From an uncultured Eubacteriales bacterium (GTDB taxonomy: Bacteria > Bacillota > Clostridia > Christensenellales > DTU072), in contig CACXDF010000311.1 of NCBI GenBank assembly GCA_902766325.1, forward strand, positions 1-13,786: a DNA stretch of 13,786 nt, written 5' to 3'. The notes below the pieces were generated by a model. That model worked only from the letters and a program-made list of their open reading frames with translations. It was not told the DNA's origin and did not search any database. Made by a program: the position numbers and the translations under genes. Positions 6,952 through 12,505 of this stretch are shown here, piece after piece. Positions within the stretch are counted from its first letter, which is position 1. Each line of letters starts with the position of its first letter.

Positions 6952-6971
6952 CTACGCGCATTTGCGCATAG
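6952..6971 (-). promoter_or_regulatory. Leader hairpin of the cps operon
   Basis: On the minus strand CTATGCGC (6964-6971) pairs with GCGCGTAG (6952-6959) around an AAAT loop: eight pairs, one of them a T-G wobble. It lies in the transcribed leader, about 13 bases after the likely start and 22 before the ATG. There is no U-run, so it is not a terminator. It may stabilise the 5' end of the mRNA or be a protein site. Confidence 0.6.
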
Positions 6972-6990
6972 AACAGCATTATATGAGTAT

Positions 6991-7019
6991 ATAATACTTG
7001 TTATTTTACGAATTGTCAA
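6991..7019 (-). promoter_or_regulatory. Sigma-A-type promoter of the cps operon
   Basis: Minus strand: TTGACA (7014-7019), 17-base spacer, TATTAT (6991-6996). A second TATAAT lies about 7 bases further downstream but lacks a suitably spaced -35. The predicted leader is about 55 bases and contains the hairpin at 6952-6971. Confidence 0.75.
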
Positions 7020-7129
7020 CGCTTTTTCTCTATCTGCCAAAAATATTCCTGTTTTTTACAACGTCGAAAAATAGCAAAAAATGTGAAAAATCTTTTCGAT
7101 TAATCAAAATTACGACAAAAAATCATTTT

Positions 7130-7163
7130 TAAAGGAAATAAGGGAGCGAACGCGCGCTCCCTT
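7130..7163 (-). terminator. Intrinsic terminator of the germination operon
   Basis: AAGGGAGCG and CGCTCCCTT (7155-7163 and 7140-7148 on the minus strand) form a nine-pair GC-rich stem with a six-base loop, followed by TATTTCCTTT. It begins 28 bases after the ypeB stop. The plus-strand side also has TTTTT, so it could work in both directions, but no plus-strand gene reads into it. Confidence 0.8.
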
Positions 7164-7191
7164 TTTCGATCGAAATAAATCGGTAATATCT

Positions 7192-8499
7192 TTACGAAAG
7201 CAAGTCGTCAGCCACTACGAATACTTCCGTTTCTTCTCCCGTTTCCACGTCGTAATAAACGTAGTACGTTTCTCCTTCGCATTCGCCCTTCGCCTCGACG
7301 CATTGTATCTCCGTACCCCATTCGGTGGGAATAATGCACTCCCGCGTCTTTTCGACGGCGATCTTATCGGAAAAAACGATCTGCGCTTTTTCCGTCGCAA
7401 GAGTCCTTTCTTTGTGATTGTACATATAGTTCATAGCTTCCATGCCGACGATACGTCCGGTCTGCGCGCTGACTTTAACTTTGATGAGATCGGGGTAGCA
7501 GATCACGCCGCGCAAAGAATAGGCGAAATTAAGATACACGATCGAGTCGCTGTTATACGTCCAGACGCACTCCATATCCTCGTATCCGATCTCGCGCAAA
7601 AACTTTTTCGCGCTTTCCTCGCACTCCTCGACGGTATATTCCGGATCGACCGCTTTTTCGTAAGAAGAATACTCGACAAGGTATCCGCCGGCTTTCGATA
7701 TTTGCGCCGTTCCTTCCGCTCCGAAAGCATTGAACGAATAGACGTACGCCGGGATCGACGACGTATTGTCTCCTATCATTTTTACGTTTTCAGCATCCTT
7801 AAAGTGCGATTTCAGGTTCTCTGAAGCCTTTTCTTCGGAAATCTCTTCTTTGTCTTTCAAAAACACCGCGTCGCGCTTTTTCAGCCCGTCCGAAAAAGGA
7901 CCGTCGTAAATAAGTTCCGGATAGTCGACGTCAGAACTGTTTTTGATCGCTTCTCCCACGGCGGACATATCGGACAGTACGGAAGCGTCGACTCCTTTAT
8001 CCGTGATCGTTTTTTCTCCGGCTTTTGCCAAAGAGACGTTGAGTTCGCTCATAATGCGCTTGAACTTCAAAAGATTGTTTCGTTCTCTTTCGTCGATCGG
8101 ATCGGCTTCCGCCTTGCGGGAGAGATAGTAGCAATAATCGCCCGTCTTGTTCAAAAAATTGATGACGGCTTCCGCCTGTTCGCCCTCTTCCGCCATGCGG
8201 GAAAGGCAGGTCACGGCTACGTTACATTGCCGCCAAATATCGTACAGAAACTCCTGTTGCAAAGTCGGCTTCGACAGCGCCGTCGCCTTACCGAGTTTCC
8301 GTTCCGCATCCGTCATATTGTCGACCGCCTCGTAATAAGCCGTTTCGTACATTCGATCCACGCGCGTTTTATACGACTCGGCGCTCTCGGCTTTCTTCCC
8401 ATACAGCACGCCCATAGTAACGGCGGTCGCCGACGCGGCGATAAACAGCGCGAGAAGGACGCATAAAATGATCTTCGCTTTTTTCGTCGTTTCTTTCAT
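7192..8499 (-). CDS. ypeB: Germination protein YpeB
   Basis: YpeB is the partner of the cortex-lytic enzyme SleB. In Bacillus the two are made together in the forespore and each needs the other for stability in the spore (established). The 435 residues are close to the Bacillus length. Layout: an N-terminal anchor (about 9-31), a helical region (about 40-215) and a C-terminal PepSY-type region. The C-terminal part shows the family signature GYEDMECVWTYN, then GVICYPDLIKVKVSAQTGRI and a following NYMYNH block. The ATG at 8497-8499 has a six-G ribosome site directly upstream; an in-frame extension to 8625 overlaps sleB and adds no plausible sequence. The start is 11 bases after the sleB stop. 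Confidence 0.93.
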   Translation of the reverse strand: MKETTKKAKIILCVLLALFIAASATAVTMGVLYGKKAESAESYKTRVDRMYETAYYEAVDNMTDAERKLGKATALSKPTLQQEFLYDIWRQCNVAVTCLSRMAEEGEQAEAVINFLNKTGDYCYYLSRKAEADPIDERERNNLLKFKRIMSELNVSLAKAGEKTITDKGVDASVLSDMSAVGEAIKNSSDVDYPELIYDGPFSDGLKKRDAVFLKDKEEISEEKASENLKSHFKDAENVKMIGDNTSSIPAYVYSFNAFGAEGTAQISKAGGYLVEYSSYEKAVDPEYTVEECEESAKKFLREIGYEDMECVWTYNSDSIVYLNFAYSLRGVICYPDLIKVKVSAQTGRIVGMEAMNYMYNHKERTLATEKAQIVFSDKIAVEKTRECIIPTEWGTEIQCVEAKGECEGETYYVYYDVETGEETEVFVVADDLLS

Positions 8500-8502
8500 G
8501 AT

Positions 8503-8508
8503 CCCCCC
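8503..8508 (-). promoter_or_regulatory. Ribosome binding site fixing the ypeB start
   Basis: GGGGGG (within AAGGGGGGAT) on the minus strand, three bases before the ATG at 8497-8499. It supports the short ypeB start over in-frame upstream codons that lie inside sleB. Confidence 0.7.
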
Positions 8509-8510
8509 TT

Positions 8511-9200
8511 TTATAAACAAAACGCATGATTCCCGATGGACAGATGAACGGTCTTGGAGAGCATCCATCTGCTCGTAGCCGTTTTCGGATTGTAATAGTA
8601 CAGACATCCGCCCGTCGGATCCCATCCGTTAAGGGCGTCGCGCGCCGCGCGCCGGGCAGTATCGTTGGGCGTCATGTTGATCTGCCCGTCGGACACGGCG
8701 TCGAAGGCTCCCGCCTGATAAATAACGCCGCTTACCGTATTGGGGAAAAGCGGGCTTGCCACCCTGTTCAGGATCACCGCGCCGACCGCGACCTGACCGG
8801 TATACGGCTCTCCGCGCGATTCTCCGTATATGATGCGCGCAAGTAAATTTTCGTCCGAGCTCCCGGAAGAAGCGCTGATTCCGAGCGCTTTCATGGTAGC
8901 GGGGCCGACGATGCCGTCCACTTTCAATCCGCGATCTTTTTGGAACTTTTTTACGGCCGCGGTCGTTATTTTCCCGAATATTCCGTCCACCTTTCCCGTA
9001 TAGTAGCCGCGATTTTTAAGCGCGGTTTGGATTTGACGAACGGTTTGTCCCGTACTGCCGGACGAATAAGCCGTTCCCGCTTCCGCCTCGCGGTCGTCCG
9101 GTCGGAACAGATCGGTAAAAAGATACAGTCCGCTTACCGCGACGCAAAGCACGAGCAACGCGCAGATCGCCGGCAAAGCGATCCTCTTAATCCTTCTCAT
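8511..9200 (-). CDS. sleB: Spore cortex-lytic enzyme SleB
   Basis: SleB is a lytic transglycosylase that cuts cortex peptidoglycan containing muramic-delta-lactam during germination (family knowledge). From the ATG at 9198-9200 it is 229 residues: an N-terminal hydrophobic signal or anchor (about 7-28), a PG_binding_1 domain (about 50-107; GSTGQTVRQIQ, KFQKDRGLKVDGIVGP) and a Hydrolase_2/SleB catalytic domain (118-229) with the catalytic Glu127 in YGESRGE and the terminal NPKTATSRWM...HAFCL block. It is shorter than Bacillus SleB, mainly from a compact linker. An in-frame ATG at 9260 is less likely because it lacks a ribosome site and precedes the hydrophobic signal with a charged stretch. 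The start overlaps the end of the upstream lipoprotein gene by 14 bases. Confidence 0.93.
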   Translation of the reverse strand: MRRIKRIALPAICALLVLCVAVSGLYLFTDLFRPDDREAEAGTAYSSGSTGQTVRQIQTALKNRGYYTGKVDGIFGKITTAAVKKFQKDRGLKVDGIVGPATMKALGISASSGSSDENLLARIIYGESRGEPYTGQVAVGAVILNRVASPLFPNTVSGVIYQAGAFDAVSDGQINMTPNDTARRAARDALNGWDPTGGCLYYYNPKTATSRWMLSKTVHLSIGNHAFCL

Positions 9201-9624
9201 TTTGATCTCTCGCCTCCATTTTTTTAATGATTTCATAGAAAAAGGAACCATATCCTGCATCGTTATACTCCTCCAAAGACCGATCTACGTAAAAAGGATA
9301 GGCAACGTACTGCCACCCGCGCGCTCCCTCCCCGATCCGGAACGCGGCGTAATACCCCGACCCGAAAAATCTTCCGGCATAAAACCGCCGTTCAAAAAAC
9401 TCTTTTGTCGGCTCATACCCCGCCGAAATAAGTCGTTTTTCGCATTCGGCGCGACTATCCGCGCCGTCGAGCAGTTCCGTTACGCACGCGATCAAACGAT
9501 CCCGTTCTTTCGCGTCGTCGGCAAAAACAAGAGCGCGAACAACCTCTTTTTCTCCGTTTCTTTCACAAGAACAAGTCATAATTAAGGTTAAAATCAGCAA
9601 AAAAGTCGCAAAAACCCTTTTCAT
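9187..9624 (-). CDS. Small predicted lipoprotein of unknown function upstream of sleB
   Basis: I do not recognise the family. The 145 residues begin with a basic N-terminus and a hydrophobic segment ending LIMTCSCERNG, with cysteines at 18 and 20. This resembles a lipoprotein signal, although the residues before each Cys fit the lipobox only loosely. The mature part is mixed charged and aromatic, with a run of Phe/Tyr/Gly (RRFYAGRFFGSGYYAAFRIG) and no known motif. It overlaps sleB by 14 bases and is the first gene of the sleB-ypeB unit, so it is probably made at the same time and could act in cortex lysis or SleB placement (inference). Some Bacillus sleB-ypeB operons carry a YhcN/YlaJ-type lipoprotein gene; this one does not look like that family by eye. 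Confidence 0.75.
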   Translation of the reverse strand: MKRVFATFLLILTLIMTCSCERNGEKEVVRALVFADDAKERDRLIACVTELLDGADSRAECEKRLISAGYEPTKEFFERRFYAGRFFGSGYYAAFRIGEGARGWQYVAYPFYVDRSLEEYNDAGYGSFFYEIIKKMEARDQNEKD

Positions 9625-9653
9625 ACGACATTGTTATGCCCTCTTTTTTGCAT

Positions 9654-9683
9654 TTTATAACGAAAAATAATTTTTTGGTTCAA
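9654..9683 (-). promoter_or_regulatory. Putative promoter of the germination operon
   Basis: Minus strand: TTGAAC (9678-9683), 18-base spacer, TATAAA (9654-9659), a sigma-A-like pair. The overlapping CGTTATA is one mismatch from the forespore sigma-F/G -10 pattern CATNNTA, which would suit sleB-ypeB, but I could not find a properly spaced -35 for it. The sigma factor is therefore undecided. Confidence 0.45.
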
Positions 9684-9688
9684 AATAC

Positions 9689-9717
9689 TTGTAAAAAACG
9701 GACCTTTGTGTTAAAAT
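9689..9717 (+). promoter_or_regulatory. Promoter of secG
   Basis: TTGTAA (9689-9694), 17-base spacer, TAAAAT (9712-9717), about 32 bases before the secG ATG. Its -35 lies only five bases from the -35 of the divergent germination promoter. Confidence 0.65.
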
Positions 9718-9749
9718 CATTTACGCTATTTCTTTATGAGGAGTAAAAA

Positions 9750-10043
9750 ATGTTCAATACTTTGATTGCCGCGACCAAAAGCGACGTATTCTTTGGATTT
9801 TGTATCGCGTTCTTCGTCTTGATGGTTTTGTCCAGCATTTCGATGATCGTTATCGTTATTATGCAAAAAGGGACCGGAAACGACATGAGTGCCATTACCG
9901 GCGGTACCGATTCTTTCTTTTCCAAAAATAAGATCAGTTCTTTCGAAGGAAAATTGAGACTCTTTACCGTTATTATTGCCGGCATGATGCTCGTTTCTTC
10001 CATTATGTTCTTCGTGTTCACCGTACTGTTGAACACCCTGTAA
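9750..10043 (+). CDS. secG: SecG, protein translocase subunit
   Basis: SecG joins SecY and SecE in the membrane channel for protein export and supports SecA-driven transport. The 97 residues show the family layout: helix 1 (about 18-38, ending IVIVIMQKG), a Gly/Ser-rich loop with NDMSAITGGTDSFFSK (residues 44-59), and helix 2 (about 70-95). Slightly longer than many SecG proteins but within range. The ATG at 9750 follows GAGGAG at seven bases. It is transcribed alone from its own promoter and closed by the strong terminator at 10071-10099. Confidence 0.93.
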   Translation: MFNTLIAATKSDVFFGFCIAFFVLMVLSSISMIVIVIMQKGTGNDMSAITGGTDSFFSKNKISSFEGKLRLFTVIIAGMMLVSSIMFFVFTVLLNTL

Positions 10044-10070
10044 TCCTTTATTAAATTTCATCAAAATCAT

Positions 10071-10099
10071 AATACCGTCGGTTCCGACGGTATTTTTCT
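10071..10099 (+). terminator. Intrinsic terminator of secG
   Basis: AATACCGTCGG (10071-10081) and CCGACGGTATT (10084-10094) form an 11-base perfect inverted repeat. At least nine pairs can form around a TT-centred loop, followed by TTTTTCTTT. It starts 28 bases after the secG stop codon. Confidence 0.9.
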
Positions 10100-10101
10100 T
10101 T

Positions 10102-10117
10102 ATTTTACCGGTAAAAT
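10102..10117. promoter_or_regulatory. Perfect 16-base palindrome, possible operator
   Basis: ATTTTACCGGTAAAAT lies directly after the secG terminator and 63 bases before the GTG start of the next gene. It is a perfect palindrome and could bind a dimeric regulator of the transglutaminase-like gene. No good -35/-10 pair is visible beside it; TTTACC with ATTTAA at 17 bases is the best and it is weak. Confidence 0.4.
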
Positions 10118-10180
10118 TTAAACAAGATTTAAGAAAAAAGGTGCAAAATAAAAAACGAGGGAGGGAGGTCTGTCTTAACG

Positions 10181-11686
10181 GTGAAGAATTTTAAAAAAAT
10201 CGTCCTCTTGTTGTCTGTATCTGTTGTTTTTTGCCTCACAGCGACCTCCTGCCTCCCTTTTTTAGCTACGGTTGGGAGTATTATCTTTAATTTTTCCGAT
10301 AGACTTTCCGAAAACAGGATCATCGTATACGGATGCGACAACGACCTTGCCGTTACGTTTCAGAATGGAAAAATGTATGCGACCTGGGATACCGGCAGCG
10401 CATACAGCTATCTTTTGACCGTCGACAAAAACGGAGAAAAAACGGAGATACCTTCCGAAACCGGTTACGTCGATCTGACAGGGTATGGTTATTCCTATTC
10501 GGACGATCTTTCTTTGGATCTGAAAAAAACGAAAGGCGCGTTTTCTACCCACTACGTTTACGATTACTCTTCTCTTACCCGCGATCAATATAATACCTAC
10601 ACAACGAAAGTCAACGCCGGATTCGACGAGATCGATCGCTATATCGCGACTCGTTCCGAATGGTTCGACTTCTTCAGTTATCTGATCGTCTTCCGCGACG
10701 GGATCAAAGAAACCGCCGACGAGGACGGAACGCGATCGTATCTTCTCGAAACGAACTGCTATCTTGCTTACGACTACTCTTCTTTCGACGCTTATACGGG
10801 GCTCGGAGAAGAAGAATGTCTGGGCAACGAAGTCTGCAGCGCCATCGAAGCCTATGAAGACTCGGCTTCTTACGCCTACTCTTATAGCCTCGAGAAAGAT
10901 AAAAAAACGGTCAAATTATACCTGAAATTCTACTATCCGAATATTCCGGATAAAGAAACCGACACGTCGGAACGCAACTATAAAAACGCTTTGAACGCTA
11001 TTCAGCACTATGGCAGAACGGCAAAAAGTCGCACCTTTCCCATCGACTCGATCGAAAAGACCATTCCTGTCGAAAGCAGCGATCAGTTATACTTCGCGCT
11101 GAAAAAAGGCTACCGTCCCGTTCCCGAAACGGGGAGCCCCGCCGACCTGTTGTACAAAAAAATGCGTTCCGTTCTTTCCACGATCAACCGTGACAGCGGC
11201 AGCGACTACGACAAATTGCACTTTATCTACGACTATTTGATCGATACCGTACTTTACGACTATACTTTCACCAAAGAAACGATGGACAAAGAAGAATCGT
11301 CTTCTCTCTTCCGTTATAAATGCCTCTATCTCGAAGGCGTATTCGGACTGCAATCGGACGGGACGTTCGACGAAAGCAAGCGCGTCGCCATCTGCGACGG
11401 TCTGAGCAAAGCTTATTTATGTATGGCGACTATAGAAGGGATCCCCTGTTTAAAGGTCTCCGGTACGGTAAACGACGAAGGCCACGCTTGGAATAAGGCC
11501 AAACTCGGCGGACAATGGTATATGATAGACACCACTTGGGGAAACGAACTGAAAGGTACGAACGAGTATCTCAACCACGACTATCTACTGGTAAAAGACG
11601 ATAACAAACACGTCGAAAACCCGTATAAAAATTATCCAAGCGCAATAAGCGACTACAGAAGGCCTTATTTTTCGATGTTCGCCTGA
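10181..11686 (+). CDS. Predicted lipoprotein with C-terminal transglutaminase-like domain
   Basis: The 501 residues start at GTG (10181-10183), with GGGAGG twelve bases upstream; no better start is seen. A signal peptide ends in TATSC with the candidate lipid-modified Cys24. Residues about 40-300 form a Tyr-rich extracytoplasmic region of no recognised family. The C-terminal part carries a transglutaminase-like papain-fold core with a plausible triad: Cys405 in AICDGLSKAY, His435 in EGHAWNKAKLGGQWYMIDTTW (His at 435) and Asp450 in MIDTTW. Family members act as transglutaminases, cysteine proteases or peptidoglycan and protein amidases, so the exact reaction is unknown. It probably works on the outer membrane face. 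It is alone on its transcript as far as can be seen, and its stop is one base from the stop of the convergent esterase gene. Confidence 0.85.
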   Translation: MKNFKKIVLLLSVSVVFCLTATSCLPFLATVGSIIFNFSDRLSENRIIVYGCDNDLAVTFQNGKMYATWDTGSAYSYLLTVDKNGEKTEIPSETGYVDLTGYGYSYSDDLSLDLKKTKGAFSTHYVYDYSSLTRDQYNTYTTKVNAGFDEIDRYIATRSEWFDFFSYLIVFRDGIKETADEDGTRSYLLETNCYLAYDYSSFDAYTGLGEEECLGNEVCSAIEAYEDSASYAYSYSLEKDKKTVKLYLKFYYPNIPDKETDTSERNYKNALNAIQHYGRTAKSRTFPIDSIEKTIPVESSDQLYFALKKGYRPVPETGSPADLLYKKMRSVLSTINRDSGSDYDKLHFIYDYLIDTVLYDYTFTKETMDKEESSSLFRYKCLYLEGVFGLQSDGTFDESKRVAICDGLSKAYLCMATIEGIPCLKVSGTVNDEGHAWNKAKLGGQWYMIDTTWGNELKGTNEYLNHDYLLVKDDNKHVENPYKNYPSAISDYRRPYFSMFA

Positions 11687-11687
11687 T

Positions 11688-12500
11688 TTAATAGATATAT
11701 TCTTTTACAAAATCGATCATTTCATCGAACCAACCGTATGCTTCGCTGCCATACCCAAGGCCCAATCCGTGGCCGCCTTTTTTATATGCGCGCAATTTGA
11801 CGGGAACACCGTTTTTACGCAAGACTTCGTATAAAGCATCCGAATTGACGGGCGGAACGGCTTTGTCGTCTTCGCAATACCACAAAAAACACGGCGGATA
11901 ATTGTCGGCGTGTTTTTCTACCGAATAAGCCTCTTTAAGGGCTTCGTCTCCGCCGGTCAACTTTGTCATGGTCTCTTTATGCGTATGCTCGCCCATGGTC
12001 AAGACGGGATAACAAAGCACGCTCGCTCGCGGCTTGGATAAACCGAAAGATCTATAGCCGACGTTCTCCGCGGAAAACGATCCGACCAGGTGTCCGCCGG
12101 CCGAAAAACCCAAAAGGGAATAATCGTCTCTTTCTATGCCGAATTGCTTTTTATGCGAAAAAACGTATTTGATAAGCGCTGCCATATCCTCCTGCGGATT
12201 GGGCGCGTGCGCGTTATCGCCCACGCGATAATTAAGGACGAACGCGTTGATCCCTTTTCGGTTAAAGGCTTCCGCAATAAAAACGCCTTCGTATCCCATG
12301 CATACCATACAATAACCGCCGCCGGGCGCGATAAAAAAAACAGGAGCCTTTTTATCGGTCACAAATGCGTAGGCGTATGGGATCTTCTTGCTCGAATCGG
12401 CTTCGATCTCGCTTTCCGAATAAAAAGTAAACTTTCTTTTTCTGTAAAAATACGGATGAAAAACGGCTCTTCTCGAAAGATGTTTTTTGTCTATACACAT
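11688..12500 (-). CDS. Alpha/beta-hydrolase esterase (acetyl-xylan-esterase-like)
   Basis: The 270 residues have a serine esterase triad: Ser133 in GFSAGGH, Asp212 in CEDDKAVPP and His244 in GGHGLGLG. The oxyanion-type PGGGY block lies at about 59-63 and NYR at about 90-92. This layout is typical of the BD-FAE / acetyl-esterase group that removes acetyl or related acyl groups from sugars. No signal peptide, so it probably acts in the cytosol on imported oligosaccharides. The ATG at 12498-12500 is chosen because AAAGGAG (12511-12517) precedes it; the in-frame ATG at 12551 lies inside the upstream gene. It starts five bases after the stop of the glycoside hydrolase gene, with its ribosome site inside that gene, so the two are coupled. 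Substrate specificity cannot be read from the sequence. Confidence 0.88.
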   Translation of the reverse strand: MCIDKKHLSRRAVFHPYFYRKRKFTFYSESEIEADSSKKIPYAYAFVTDKKAPVFFIAPGGGYCMVCMGYEGVFIAEAFNRKGINAFVLNYRVGDNAHAPNPQEDMAALIKYVFSHKKQFGIERDDYSLLGFSAGGHLVGSFSAENVGYRSFGLSKPRASVLCYPVLTMGEHTHKETMTKLTGGDEALKEAYSVEKHADNYPPCFLWYCEDDKAVPPVNSDALYEVLRKNGVPVKLRAYKKGGHGLGLGYGSEAYGWFDEMIDFVKEYIY

Positions 12501-12505
12501 ATCCC

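Noticed and set aside
7142..7163. Terminator hairpin considered as serving a plus-strand transcript
   Set aside because: It does have TTTTT on the plus strand, but no plus-strand gene ends there; the minus-strand ypeB gene does.
7303..7824. Plus-strand open frame of 173 codons opposite ypeB
   Set aside because: Antisense to the conserved PepSY region of ypeB; no supporting signals.
8500..8625. N-terminal extension of ypeB by 42 codons
   Set aside because: It overlaps sleB heavily, while the ATG at 8499 has a very strong ribosome site and begins directly before the membrane anchor.
9726..10070. Minus-strand open frame opposite secG
   Set aside because: SecG on the plus strand has a promoter, ribosome site, family motif and terminator; the antisense frame has none.
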